A stretch of DNA of 64,000 nt from Bryobacteraceae bacterium. GTDB taxonomy: Bacteria; Acidobacteriota; Terriglobia; Bryobacterales; Bryobacteraceae. Shown here one piece after another: positions 23,978-33,299 of the stretch (its first letter is position 1; every line of letters begins with the position of its first letter). Position numbers and translations under genes: made by a program. The DNA lies in contig JAHCHE010000011.1 in NCBI GenBank assembly GCA_026129905.1, forward strand, positions 124,001 to 188,000, given 5' to 3'. The notes under the pieces were generated by a model. That model did not search any database, was not told the origin of the DNA, and saw only the letters and a list, made by a program, of their open reading frames with translations.

Positions 23978-25598
23978 CGCTCTGCTGGCGCTCGCGGCGG
24001 CCCTGTGCGCGAGCGCTGCGTCCGCGCCTGCCGTGGGCCTCGGCGGGATGGTTAGCGCCGCCCATCCGCTCGCGACCGAAGTCGGCGTCTCGATCCTGGA
24101 GAAAGACGGCAACGCCTTCGACGCCGCCGTCGCGGTCGCCGCGGCGCTCAACGTCGTCGAACCGCAGAACTCCGGCGCCGGCGGCTTCGGCATCATTCTC
24201 ATCTACAACGCCGCCGCCCGGCAGGTCCGCGTCCTCAACGCCAGCGGCAGGATTCCAAAAAGCGCCGCCCCCGACCTGTTTCGCCCGCCCACGCCGGACT
24301 ACCTCGAAAATCGCCGCGGCCCGAAAACCATCACCGCTCCCGTCAACGTCCGCGCGTGGGAGGAGTTGTCCAAGCGCTACGGCCGCCTCGCGTGGGCAAC
24401 CCTGTTTGAACCCGCCATCCGCCTCGCGGGCGAGGGGTTCATCCTGCCCGCCCCCATCGACGCCGAGGCCTTCCAGCGCTTCCCCGATCACGCCAGGCGA
24501 ATCTATGGCAAGGACGGCCGTCCCCTCCGCGCCGGCGAACGTCTCGTCCAGAAAGACCTTGCCGCCTCGTTACGCCTGATCGCCGACGAAGGTCCGTCCG
24601 CGCTGCACGGCGGCCGCCTGGGCAAGCTGATCGACGCCGAGTTGCGCCGCGCCGGCTCTTTCGTCCGCCTTGACGACATCGCTTCGAGCAAGGCCGAATG
24701 GTGGCAGCCCATCGACATCGATTACCGCGGCTACCGCGTCGTCACCGCCTCGCCGCCCGCCAATTCCTTCACCGCTCTCATCCGGATGGGCATCCTGTCG
24801 CAGTGGGACCTGCGGTCGCCCGGCGCCGGCTCCGCCGACTACCTGCATCGCTTCGCCGAGGTGACGCAACACGCCGAATGGTGCCGCCTGCGCTACGCCG
24901 CCGACCCCGACATCGAGCGCCCGCCGCTCGACCACCTGCTGTCAGCGGCCTACTGGAAGGAGCAGGCCGGCCGCGTCGATCCCCGCCGCGCATCGGAATT
25001 CGTCTCCCCCTGGTCCGCCGCCAACGACAGCCCTAACACCACCCACTTCGTCGTCGCCGACCGCCACGGCAACATCGTCAGCGCCACGCAGACCATCGGC
25101 AACACGTTCGGCGCCCGCGTCATGGCGCCCGGAACCGGCATCTGGCTGAACGATTCGCTCTACTATTGCACGTTCGAGCCGAAGGGCAACCCGATGGACG
25201 TCCATCCCGGCCGCCGCAAGCTGAACAGCAACACGCCGACTTTCGTCCTCAAGGATGGCCGGCCCTGGATTGCCATCGGCGCCGCCGGCGGACACACCAT
25301 ACCCCAAACTGTGCCCCAGGTACTAATCGACATGATCGACTTCGGGATGGACATTCAGGCCGCCCTCGCCGCGCCCCGCATCGCGTTTGTCTCGCTCGAC
25401 AACATCCTTCAGGTGGAAGATTCGGTCCCCGCCGCGGTCCGCGACGAGCTTGCCGCCCGCGGCCGCAAGCTCTCGGTCGTCCCGTCCATCGGCCGCCTCC
25501 ACGGCCTGGCCATCACTTACGACGATCAGGGCAGACCGGCACGCTTCCAAGGCGGTGCGGACCCCCGCGGCGCCGGCCTCGCCAAAGGCTCCGACTAG
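23946..25598 (+). CDS. ggt: Gamma-glutamyltransferase family protein
   Basis: A 550-residue Ntn-hydrolase precursor of the gamma-glutamyltranspeptidase family, with a signal peptide (ending ASAASA). The autocleavage and catalytic Thr is expected in NTTHFVVAD, and the following SATQTIGNTFGARV and (A)GGHTIPQ segments are typical of the small subunit. It would process gamma-glutamyl compounds such as glutathione in the periplasm. Family members also include glutaryl-7-ACA acylase-like enzymes, so substrate is open. A second in-frame ATG at 23952 is an equally possible start. It overlaps the cupin gene. Confidence 0.9.
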   Translation: MSMLRVASINSALLALAAALCASAASAPAVGLGGMVSAAHPLATEVGVSILEKDGNAFDAAVAVAAALNVVEPQNSGAGGFGIILIYNAAARQVRVLNASGRIPKSAAPDLFRPPTPDYLENRRGPKTITAPVNVRAWEELSKRYGRLAWATLFEPAIRLAGEGFILPAPIDAEAFQRFPDHARRIYGKDGRPLRAGERLVQKDLAASLRLIADEGPSALHGGRLGKLIDAELRRAGSFVRLDDIASSKAEWWQPIDIDYRGYRVVTASPPANSFTALIRMGILSQWDLRSPGAGSADYLHRFAEVTQHAEWCRLRYAADPDIERPPLDHLLSAAYWKEQAGRVDPRRASEFVSPWSAANDSPNTTHFVVADRHGNIVSATQTIGNTFGARVMAPGTGIWLNDSLYYCTFEPKGNPMDVHPGRRKLNSNTPTFVLKDGRPWIAIGAAGGHTIPQTVPQVLIDMIDFGMDIQAALAAPRIAFVSLDNILQVEDSVPAAVRDELAARGRKLSVVPSIGRLHGLAITYDDQGRPARFQGGADPRGAGLAKGSD

Positions 25599-25659
25599 CC
25601 GGTTGTAGCAAGCCCCTCCCCTGGTCGCGCATCGCCGATCCGCTGGCGCCCTCGGCATA

Positions 25660-25676
25660 GGCCAGAACGTCTGGCC
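25660..25676. terminator. Possible hairpin terminator between convergent genes
   Basis: GGCCAGA and TCTGGCC form a perfect 7-bp stem with a 3-base loop, 62 bases after the gamma-glutamyltransferase stop, within the 249-base gap 25599-25847. There is no T-run, so it would be a weak intrinsic terminator. No gene or DnaA box is visible in this gap. Confidence 0.35.
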
Positions 25677-25847
25677 GGGGTGCTCGTGTTCTCGCGAGTG
25701 CCGCCGATCTTGCCTGCCCAGTGCCTCAATACCCCAGCAGCGGCATCAATTTTGCCCCGCGGCGGTTGCGGCGCCGATACGCGCCGGTGTGTGATCGGCA
25801 GTGGGCGCGATTCACTGAATGGGAAACAGTCGCGAACTCGGATGAGC

Positions 25848-26846
25848 CTATTGCCAGTCCGCGGTGAAAATATTGAACTCGTAGCGTCCCGTCGCGTTCC
25901 GGTCGGAGGAGAAGACGAGCTTCTTGCCGTCGGGCGAGAATTCCGGGAAGGAGGTGAAGCCGCCGAAGCGGGTCACCTGCTCCAGGCCGGTCCCGTCGAG
26001 GTTCATCAGGTAGAGTTCGAAGCGTCGGCCGTCGCAGTCGTGCTTGTTGGAGGAAAAGAGGATCTTCTTCCCGTCCGGCGTGAAGGTGGGCGCGAAGCTC
26101 GCACAGCCGAAACTTGTAAGCTGCCGGGCGTTGCGGCCGCCGGCGTCAGCGACGTAGATCTCCATCTTCATGGGCGACGTGAGGCCGGCGGCCAGGAGTT
26201 CACGGTAGCGCGCCAGCGCATCGCCGGAGGGGTGGTTCGCGCGCCAGACCAGCCGGGACCCGTCGCGCGAGAAGAACGCGCCTCCGTCGTAGCCTGCCGC
26301 CGCGGTGACGCGCCGCTTGTCCCCGCCGCCGGAGTGCATCGTCCACAGATCGAGATCGCCCGAGGCCGCCGACGTGTACACAATCCGTCCGGTCTTCCAA
26401 TTCACGGTCGCTTCCGCATCATAGCCGGGCTCGTCGGTGAGTTTCTTGACGATCTTGCCGTCGAGCGTGGCCAGGTAGATGTCATAGCCGGGGTACACCG
26501 CCCAGACGTAGCCTTTGCTGCGATCGGGAGGAGGCGGGCAGGCGTCGCCGGCTTCGTGCGTGGAGGCGTAGAGAACATGCTTGCCGTCCGCCAGGAAGTA
26601 GCCGCACGTGGTGCGCCCCTTGCCCGTCGAAACCAGGCTGACGCCGGCGCCGTCTTCGGCGTTCATCACGAAAATCTGGTCGCAGGCGTACGGCTCGCGG
26701 GTCGATTGGAACACGAGTTTCCTGCCATCCGGCGACCAGTAAGCCTCGGCATTCTGGCCGCCGTGCGTGAGCTGGCGGACATTGGCGAGACGCGCGGAAT
26801 CCTGCGCGAACAGAAGCGAGGCGGCAAGGCCGAGGGCCAGCCTCAT
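25848..26846 (-). CDS. TolB-like beta-propeller (PD40) protein
   Basis: A 332-residue exported protein with signal peptide (MRLALGLAASLLFAQ) and six or so PD40 repeats, each with a (W/F)SPDG(R/K)K(L/I)xF core (YWSPDGRKLVF, FTPDGKKILF, FSPDGKKLVF). Such TolB/WD40-like propellers bind proteins or ligands in the periplasm. It lies directly after, and overlaps by ATGA, the MetE-like gene, a pairing I do not recognise from a known pathway. The long upstream open frame is out of context; the ATG at 26846 fits both overlap and signal peptide. Confidence 0.85.
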   Translation of the reverse strand: MRLALGLAASLLFAQDSARLANVRQLTHGGQNAEAYWSPDGRKLVFQSTREPYACDQIFVMNAEDGAGVSLVSTGKGRTTCGYFLADGKHVLYASTHEAGDACPPPPDRSKGYVWAVYPGYDIYLATLDGKIVKKLTDEPGYDAEATVNWKTGRIVYTSAASGDLDLWTMHSGGGDKRRVTAAAGYDGGAFFSRDGSRLVWRANHPSGDALARYRELLAAGLTSPMKMEIYVADAGGRNARQLTSFGCASFAPTFTPDGKKILFSSNKHDCDGRRFELYLMNLDGTGLEQVTRFGGFTSFPEFSPDGKKLVFSSDRNATGRYEFNIFTADWQ

Positions 26847-27847
26847 GCCAGGTACCGACCCTCGTAGCGGTCGCGGCCCTCCACCAGCGCGCGCATCTTG
26901 CCGTCGGCGACGCTGCGCTGGAGCATCCAGAAGCCGCAGTCGGGATGGACGAAGTGGATGCGCTCGGCGCCGAGCACGGACGCGGCGCTTTCGATCCGGC
27001 GGGCGATCAGGTCGGGCGTTTCGATTTCGTTGTCCTTGATATCGATGACGCTGAGGCCGAGGCCGATCGCGGGGGCGAGGTCCCGAAAGACGGGGAGTTC
27101 GTCGTAGCCGCGGCGGGCGAATTCGAGCACGAGGTGGTCGGCCTTCAGACCGTTGAGAAACGGCAGCAGGTCCTGCCAGAAGCCGCGCTGCACGCTCTGG
27201 CCGCCGTAGTTGCCGAAGCAGATGTGGACGGCGCGCGTGCCGCGGATGCCCTCCAGCACGTGGTTGATGGCCGGCAAGGCCCAGTCGCGGTCCTCCGGAT
27301 GGCCGCTGATATTCGCTTCGTCGATCTGGACGACCTCGGCCGGGATGCGCTCGAGCTGCCGCCGCAACACCCCGGCGATGGCCATGGCGAGCGAGGCATG
27401 GTCGCGGTAAAACCGGTCCGTCAGCACCTTGGCAAGCATGTGCGGCCCGGTGCAGGTAAACTTCAAAGTAGAGCGCGTCAGCGAGCGGGTCAGGGCGAAA
27501 TCGTGGAGGAGGTTCAGGATGCCCTCGCCCACCTCGCCGGTGACGATGCCGGCGGGGGCGGCGCGGTAGTCCAGCCCGGTGTCGGCCCGGAACTCGTCGA
27601 GGTCGGTGATCGAGAATCGCGTGCGGATGCCGTCCATCTGGCGCACAAAGTAATCGATCATGCCGTTGGTTTCCGGATGAGAAGGATCGAAGCGGTTGAG
27701 TTCCCCGTCGGTCACCACGTCGATGCCGGCAAGTTCCTGTGTCTTCAGGACTACCATGATGGCGTCGCGGAGGGTCACCCGGCTGGAGTCGCCGCGCAGC
27801 CATGCAGGCGTAGGATAACTGCCCACGACGGTGGTCTTCATAGGCAT
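26843..27847 (-). CDS. MetE-like cobalamin-independent methyltransferase, catalytic domain only
   Basis: A 334-residue protein of the MetE C-terminal family (COG0620). Zinc-ligand positions are kept: His and Cys in HICFGNY (about residues 207-209), a Glu in VLEFARRG and a Cys in HPDCGFW. It lacks the N-terminal half of full-length MetE, so it is like archaeal and bacterial core-MetE proteins that use a methyl donor other than methyltetrahydrofolate triglutamate, or act on other thiols. Two starts are possible, ATG 27847 and ATG 27841. It shares a short divergent promoter region with the TonB receptor gene. Confidence 0.85.
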   Translation of the reverse strand: MPMKTTVVGSYPTPAWLRGDSSRVTLRDAIMVVLKTQELAGIDVVTDGELNRFDPSHPETNGMIDYFVRQMDGIRTRFSITDLDEFRADTGLDYRAAPAGIVTGEVGEGILNLLHDFALTRSLTRSTLKFTCTGPHMLAKVLTDRFYRDHASLAMAIAGVLRRQLERIPAEVVQIDEANISGHPEDRDWALPAINHVLEGIRGTRAVHICFGNYGGQSVQRGFWQDLLPFLNGLKADHLVLEFARRGYDELPVFRDLAPAIGLGLSVIDIKDNEIETPDLIARRIESAASVLGAERIHFVHPDCGFWMLQRSVADGKMRALVEGRDRYEGRYLA

Positions 27848-27855
27848 AGAGAACC

Positions 27856-27865
27856 ATTGTATAGT
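27856..27865. promoter_or_regulatory. Shared -10 region of a compact divergent promoter
   Basis: Only 36 bases separate the divergent starts at 27847 (leftward) and 27884 (rightward). On the top strand TATAGT (27860-27865) has TTCATA 17 bases upstream (27837-27842); on the bottom strand TACAAT (27861-27856) sits eight bases before the MetE-like ATG. The two -10 boxes overlap, so the transcripts should compete. Confidence 0.5.
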
Positions 27866-27883
27866 TGCGGGTAGAGCGGTGAG

Positions 27884-30373
27884 ATGAGGGTTTGTTGCAC
27901 TTTCGAACTGCTCGTTCTGCTGGCCGCAACCGCGGCCGGCGCCGAGGCGGGAATCCGCGTCTCCGGCAAGGTCGCCAACGAAACCGACGCCCCGCTGGGC
28001 AGCGCCAAGGTGGTCTTTCACCCACAAGGATTTCCCGGCGGGGTCTACGCCTATACGGACCCATCCGGCCGTTACGAAGCGATGGTCTCGGCGGCCGGGG
28101 AGTACCTGGTGGACGTCGAGGCGGCCGGGTATTTTCCGCTGAAGGGGTATCCCGTGACGTTGAGCGCGGGCGCGAACGATCTCGACTTCCGCCTGAACCG
28201 GCTCCGGGAGTTCTACCAGTCAGTGGACGTCTCCGCCGCGCCCCCGCCGATCAACATCGAACGAACGGGCACGCAGGAGACGGTGACCGGCGCGCAGATC
28301 ATTAACGTGCCGTATCCCACCACCAACGATCTCCGCAACGCGCTGCGCATCATTCCGGGCGTGGTGCAGGACGGCCGCGGCGGGCTGCACATCAACGGCG
28401 GCGCCGACAACCAGGCGATGTACACGCTGAACGGCTTCAACATCACCGATCCGCTCACCGGGCGGCTGGAGAGCCGTCTGAGCGTCGAGGCGGTGCAGAG
28501 CGTGGACGTCGTCAGCGGCGCGCTTCCGGCGGAACAGGGCAAAGGATCGGCGGGGGTGGTGGCGATCGAGACCCGGACCGGCGACGACAAGTTCCGCACC
28601 ACGGCGACGAACTTCATACCCGGCGTCGAGTACCGGAAGGGCGGGCTGCTTATCGGCGGATGGACGCCCCGCGTCAATTTCTCCGGACCCATTCGGCGCG
28701 GCCGGGCGTGGTTCTCCAACGCCTTCGACACGCAGTTCAACAACACCATCGTCCGGGAGCTGCCGAAAGGCCAGGACCAGACCACGAGCTGGCGCGTCAG
28801 CAATCATCTGAACACCCAAGTGAACATCACGCCCGGCAACATCCTGTATACGGGCTTCCTGGTGAACATTTACACCGCGCCACAGTGGGGATTAAGCGTG
28901 CTGGACCCGAGGGAAACCACCCGCGATCTGCGCCGCCGGCAGTGGTTCTTCCACGCCAAAGACCAGCTTTACCTGGGGCGCGACGTTTTGGTGGAAGTGG
29001 GCTACGCGGCCAACCGGACCTTCGGACGGGAAATTCCGCAGGGACACGGCTTCTACCAGATCACGCCGGACGGGAACCGCGGGAACTTCTTCCTCGATGC
29101 CATCCGGAAATCGTCGCGCGACCAGATCCTGGTGAACGGCTTTTTCCCGGAGTTCAAGCTGGCCGGCGAGCACCGCGTAAAAGCGGGCCTCGATCTGAAC
29201 CGGCTGGCGTACTGGCAGGACGCGCGCCGCACGGGCTATGAAACCCTCAGCCGCGACTGGTTGCCCAGGCGGCGGATCGAGTTCGGAGGAAGCGGACGCG
29301 CCGACATCAGCAATTACGAAACGTCCTGGTTTTTGCAGGACTCCTGGAAACACCGGCCGAACCTGGTGTTCGAAGTCGGACTGAGGGGCGATTGGGATCA
29401 GCTTCTGAATTACTGGAACGTGTCGCCGCGGTTGGGGTTCGCCTGGTCGCCCCGCGGAATGGAGCACACCAAGATCTCCGGCGGGTACGGCATGATCCAC
29501 GACGCCACGCCGCTGCGGGTGTTCTCTCGGCCGCAGGACCAGTATTCGCTGACGACGTACTTCACCGACGATGGCCAGGTCTATCGCGGCCCCGCTGTAA
29601 CGGTGTTCACCATCAACCATCCGCGGCTGGCGCGGCCGCGACAGCGGGTGTTCAACGTGGGACTGGAGCGGGAGTGGACGGCGGGCGTCCACACGCGGCT
29701 GGAGTACCTGCGCAAGCGGGGACGATACGGCTTTACCTATGTGAATCGGTTCACGGGACAGGAATACGTTCCGTCGGAGCTGGCCGGGCAGTTCGACAAC
29801 ATGAATTTCGATGCGATCTACGCGCTGACCAACGACCGCCGCGACGCTTACGATTCCGTCCAGGTCACCCTCCGGCACGTCATCCGCCGGCAATGGGAGT
29901 GGATGGTCAGCTACACCCGTTCGCACGCCCGTTCCAACGCCGTGGTGGATGCGACCATCGACGATCCGGTGGTGACAACGTTCAACACCGGTCCGATGCC
30001 GTGGGACTCCCCGAACCGGGTAATTAGCTGGGGATATTTGCCGACTTTCTGGAAAAAATGGGCCATTGCCTACATGGTCGAGTACCGCACCGGCTTTCCA
30101 TTTTCGATCCTCAACGACGAAGCGGCGGTGGTGGGCGGCGTCAATGCCCAGCGTTTCCCGATTTACTTCGAGCCGAACCTCCACCTGGAAAGGCGGTTCG
30201 AGTTTCGCAAGCAGCTATGGGCGTTTCGGATGGGTTGCAACAACGTGACCAATCATCGTAATCCTACGGTAGTGAATAACAACGCCAGTTCGGACCGCTA
30301 CCTTCAGTTCTATGGGGGCGTGGACCGCTCCTTCAATTTCCGCATCCGCTGGCTGGGCAAGAGCCCTTCATGA
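27884..30373 (+). CDS. TonB-dependent outer membrane receptor, Oar-like
   Basis: An 829-residue receptor: signal peptide, carboxypeptidase-regulatory-like Ig domain at about 25-105 (VSGKVANETDAPLGSAKV), a plug domain (TNDLRNALRIIPGVVQ ... HINGGADNQAMYTLNGF) and a beta barrel ending in aromatic Phe-containing strands. This is the CarboxypepD_reg-plug-barrel plan found in large families in acidobacteria, although shorter than the usual Oar-like proteins of over 1000 residues. It probably imports a ligand through TonB energy. The downstream FG-GAP gene overlaps as ATGA. An Oar-like role in surface adhesion is also possible. Confidence 0.9.
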   Translation: MRVCCTFELLVLLAATAAGAEAGIRVSGKVANETDAPLGSAKVVFHPQGFPGGVYAYTDPSGRYEAMVSAAGEYLVDVEAAGYFPLKGYPVTLSAGANDLDFRLNRLREFYQSVDVSAAPPPINIERTGTQETVTGAQIINVPYPTTNDLRNALRIIPGVVQDGRGGLHINGGADNQAMYTLNGFNITDPLTGRLESRLSVEAVQSVDVVSGALPAEQGKGSAGVVAIETRTGDDKFRTTATNFIPGVEYRKGGLLIGGWTPRVNFSGPIRRGRAWFSNAFDTQFNNTIVRELPKGQDQTTSWRVSNHLNTQVNITPGNILYTGFLVNIYTAPQWGLSVLDPRETTRDLRRRQWFFHAKDQLYLGRDVLVEVGYAANRTFGREIPQGHGFYQITPDGNRGNFFLDAIRKSSRDQILVNGFFPEFKLAGEHRVKAGLDLNRLAYWQDARRTGYETLSRDWLPRRRIEFGGSGRADISNYETSWFLQDSWKHRPNLVFEVGLRGDWDQLLNYWNVSPRLGFAWSPRGMEHTKISGGYGMIHDATPLRVFSRPQDQYSLTTYFTDDGQVYRGPAVTVFTINHPRLARPRQRVFNVGLEREWTAGVHTRLEYLRKRGRYGFTYVNRFTGQEYVPSELAGQFDNMNFDAIYALTNDRRDAYDSVQVTLRHVIRRQWEWMVSYTRSHARSNAVVDATIDDPVVTTFNTGPMPWDSPNRVISWGYLPTFWKKWAIAYMVEYRTGFPFSILNDEAAVVGGVNAQRFPIYFEPNLHLERRFEFRKQLWAFRMGCNNVTNHRNPTVVNNNASSDRYLQFYGGVDRSFNFRIRWLGKSPS

Positions 30374-31503
30374 AAGCCGCGGGCTGCGTCTTCCTCCTGG
30401 CGGCGGTCGGCGTTACCGCCGCGCCTCCCGCGCGCTTTGAAGAGCGCGTGCTGGCCACCGATCTCAAGGGCGGCTACCAGGTGGTGGCGCTCGACATGAA
30501 CCGGGACGGAAAGCCCGACCTGCTGGCGCTGGCGCAGGGCCTCGAAGAGCTTGTCTGGTTCGAGAACCCAGGCTGGCAGCGCCATTCGCTGGCGAAGGTC
30601 GGCGCCCGGCCGATCAACCTGGCCGCATGCAGCCGGGACGCGGACGGCTATCCGAAGATCGTCGTCGCGCACGGCTTCGCCAATGAAGCCAAGAACAGCG
30701 CCGGCATCGTCTCCGTCGTGAGGCGGCAAGGCGGGGAATGGACCGTCACCGAAATCGACCGTCTCACCACTTCGCACCGCCTTCGCTGCGCAGCCGTCGA
30801 CGGCCCGGGAAAGAAAATTGTCGTGAACGGTCCGCTGACGGGACCGAATGCCGAACGGCCGGATTACCGCGGCCATGTTCCGCTTGTCTACTACCGGCCG
30901 GGAGAGTGGAAGCGCACGCTCATCGGGACAGAGAACGAAGGCGTGATGCACGGTGTGGAGATCTACGATTGGGACGGCGACGGCAGGGACGACATCCTGA
31001 CGGCGAGTTTCTCCGGAATCCATGTCTACGGCCTCGGGAAGAACGGTCAGTGGAAGCGGACCGAGATCGCAAAGGGCGATCCCGGGCCGTGTCCGAAGTG
31101 CGGCGCGAGCGATCTCGCGGTGGGCCGGGCTGGAACCGCGCGGTTCGTCGCCTCCATCGAGCCGTGGCATGGCAACCAGGTGGTCGCGTACCGGCAGTCC
31201 GGCGGCGCGTGGACGCGGACCGTTATCGACGACAGCCTGGTTGACGGCCACACCATCCAGACCGCGGACCTGAACGGCGATGGCGACGACGAGATCGTCG
31301 CCGGCCAGCGGGCCAAGGACTACAAAATCTACGTCTACTACGCGCAGCCGAACGGCTTGTGGAAGCGGACGGCGCTCGACGACGGTGGGGTGTCCGCGGC
31401 GGCTTGCGCGGTGGCGGACCTGAACGGCGACAACCGGCCCGACCTCGCCTGCATTGGGGCGGCAACCGCGAATCTGAAAATCTATTTCAACGTCGGCCCC
31501 TGA
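30370..31503 (+). CDS. FG-GAP/VCBS repeat beta-propeller protein, exported
   Basis: A 377-residue protein with an N-terminal signal (MKAAGCVFLLAAVGVTA) and several FG-GAP/VCBS-type blades, each with a calcium-binding DxNxDGxxD or DxDGDGxxD (DMNRDGKPDL, DWDGDGRDDI, DLNGDGDDEI, DLNGDNRPDL). One loop carries CPKCG. Such propellers mediate binding to other proteins or glycans outside the cytoplasm. It overlaps the receptor gene by four bases, so the pair probably act together at the outer membrane. Confidence 0.88.
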   Translation: MKAAGCVFLLAAVGVTAAPPARFEERVLATDLKGGYQVVALDMNRDGKPDLLALAQGLEELVWFENPGWQRHSLAKVGARPINLAACSRDADGYPKIVVAHGFANEAKNSAGIVSVVRRQGGEWTVTEIDRLTTSHRLRCAAVDGPGKKIVVNGPLTGPNAERPDYRGHVPLVYYRPGEWKRTLIGTENEGVMHGVEIYDWDGDGRDDILTASFSGIHVYGLGKNGQWKRTEIAKGDPGPCPKCGASDLAVGRAGTARFVASIEPWHGNQVVAYRQSGGAWTRTVIDDSLVDGHTIQTADLNGDGDDEIVAGQRAKDYKIYVYYAQPNGLWKRTALDDGGVSAAACAVADLNGDNRPDLACIGAATANLKIYFNVGP

Positions 31504-31550
31504 TCCCCGGGGAATCAAGGGCGCCGCCGCGGCTGTGCCAAAATGTTGGA

Positions 31551-32558
31551 TTGCGCAGCTTAGCGCTTACGGTGGTCGTCCCGACGGTAGCGGGCGGCCC
31601 GGTTCTTGTTGAATGCCTCCAATCCCTCCGGCGGCAGACCCGGAGGGACTTCGAAGTCGTTCTGGTGGATAACAGCGGGCGCGGAGCGGCGGCCGAAGCG
31701 GAAGCGCTGGCGGACCGCGTCATTCACAACGAGCGCAACGCCGGTTTTGGCGCCGCAGTGAACCAGGGATACCGCCTTAGCCGCGCGCCGTCTCTGGCCA
31801 CGCTGAACGACGACGCGACGGCGGCGCCTGTCTGGGTGGAAGCCTTGCTCGAGGCGATCGAGCGGCGCGGCGACGTCGGCATGTGCGCCAGCCGGGTGAT
31901 GCTGGCCGGCGAAGGCCGCCTCGACGCCGCCGGCATGCTGGTGGCGGCCGACGGCAGCAGCAAGCAGCGCGGGCACGGCCTCCCGCCCGAGGCTTTCGCC
32001 GTCGAGGAAGAGGTTCTGCTGCCGAGCGGTTCGGCGGCGCTCTATCGCAGCGCGATGCTCGAGGAGATCGGATTGTTCGACGAGGACTTTTTCCTGTATT
32101 GCGAAGACACCGATCTGGGCCTGCGCGGGCAGCGGGCCGGCTGGAAATGCCTGTACGTCCCCGGCGCCGTGGTGGAGCACCGGTATTCCCATTCGGCCGG
32201 CCGCGCCTCGCCGCTGAAGGCGTACTACGTCGAGCGGAATCGCCTGTTCGTCGCGGCAAAGAACTTTCCGGCGGGCATGCTGTGGAAGGCGCCGTTCGCC
32301 GCGGCGGCCCGCTATTTCTGGCACGCGGCGCTGATGTTGCGCGGGCAGGGCCGGGCGGCCGAATTCCGCGACGCGGGCAACAGCGCTCTCGACCTGATTC
32401 GGTTCGTGGCCCGGGCCCACCTTGCGCTGATTCCGGCCAGACGCCGGCTGCGGATCCAGAGGCGGATGATCCGCAAAAAAGCGCGCCTTTCCGATGGCGA
32501 GTTCCGCCGGTTGCTGCGGAAGCACTCGATCGGCGCGAAGCAGGTGGCCACGCTGTGA
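31551..32558 (+). CDS. GT2 family glycosyltransferase
   Basis: A 335-residue family 2 glycosyltransferase (GT-A). The N-terminus VVVPTVAGG ... VDNSG and the LNDDA nucleotide-sugar site are of rhamnosyltransferase type; ExD-like FLYCEDTDLGLR is typical of this subgroup. The C-terminal third is helical without clear membrane segments. The frame is open further upstream; the TTG at 31551 is preferred since it gives LRSLALTVVVP and follows a CAAAAT hexamer seven bases upstream. It overlaps the next glycosyltransferase as GTGA. Confidence 0.82.
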   Translation: MRSLALTVVVPTVAGGPVLVECLQSLRRQTRRDFEVVLVDNSGRGAAAEAEALADRVIHNERNAGFGAAVNQGYRLSRAPSLATLNDDATAAPVWVEALLEAIERRGDVGMCASRVMLAGEGRLDAAGMLVAADGSSKQRGHGLPPEAFAVEEEVLLPSGSAALYRSAMLEEIGLFDEDFFLYCEDTDLGLRGQRAGWKCLYVPGAVVEHRYSHSAGRASPLKAYYVERNRLFVAAKNFPAGMLWKAPFAAAARYFWHAALMLRGQGRAAEFRDAGNSALDLIRFVARAHLALIPARRRLRIQRRMIRKKARLSDGEFRRLLRKHSIGAKQVATL

Positions 32559-33289
32559 AACGGGCGGCGGCGCCGGGGTCGCTGATGATCCTGATTCCGG
32601 CGTACAACGAGCAGGACGCGGTGGGCGGCGTGGTCCGCGAGGTGCTCGACGTACTGCCGGAGACGCCCGTGCTGGTGATCGACGACTGCTCGGACGACGC
32701 CACCGCCGACGTCGCCCGCATCGCCGGAGCGCACGTCCTCTCGCTGCCGCATCACCTCGGGCTCGGCGGATGCGTTCAGGCGGGATACAAGATGGCCCAC
32801 GAACTCGGCTACGACTACGTCATCCGCGTCGACGGCGACGGCCAACACGACCCGCGCGACATACCGGGGATTTTCGAGATTCTCAAAACCAGCGGCAGCG
32901 AGATGGTGATCGGCTCGCGCTTCCTGACGGGCGCCAACGGATACTCGAGCTTCGCCCGGGCGATGGGCATCCGGTTCTTCCGCCTGGTCCTGTGGCCGAT
33001 CCTCGGACGGCGGGTCACGGACCCCACATCGGGCTTCGTTGGCGTCAACCGGGCGGCTCTCGCGCTTTTCAGCAAGACGTTTCCGCTCGAGTACCCCGAG
33101 ATCGAAGCGCTGGTCGTCTTGCAGCGGCGCGCCTTCCGGTTTCAGGAAGCGCCGTGCCGGCTCCGGCCGCGGCGGACCGGCAGAAGCAGCATCACCGCGG
33201 TGAAATCGCTCTACTACATTGTTCACGTTTTGCTGGGCGTGTTCGTGAACGTGCTGAAGTGGGAGATACGGGGCAGGAGAAAACGCTAG
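32555..33289 (+). CDS. GT2 family polyprenyl-phosphate glycosyltransferase-like protein
   Basis: A 244-residue GT-A enzyme resembling dolichol-/polyprenyl-phosphate mannosyl- or glucosyltransferases: LIPAYNEQ at the start, VIDDCSDD, DGDGQHDPRDI (the DxD region) and PTSGFVGVNR. It would charge a lipid carrier with a sugar, supplying the GT-C-type enzyme encoded two genes downstream. Starts with GTG overlapping the previous stop; an ATG at 32585 is an alternative. A membrane-proximal helix (KSLYYIVHVLLGVFVNVLKW) ends the protein. Confidence 0.9.
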   Translation: MKRAAAPGSLMILIPAYNEQDAVGGVVREVLDVLPETPVLVIDDCSDDATADVARIAGAHVLSLPHHLGLGGCVQAGYKMAHELGYDYVIRVDGDGQHDPRDIPGIFEILKTSGSEMVIGSRFLTGANGYSSFARAMGIRFFRLVLWPILGRRVTDPTSGFVGVNRAALALFSKTFPLEYPEIEALVVLQRRAFRFQEAPCRLRPRRTGRSSITAVKSLYYIVHVLLGVFVNVLKWEIRGRRKR

Positions 33290-33299
33290 GAGGTAATGG

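Noticed and set aside
25599-25847. Replication origin at the skew switch
   Set aside because: No DnaA boxes, no dnaA/dnaN or other origin gene, and the gap is short.
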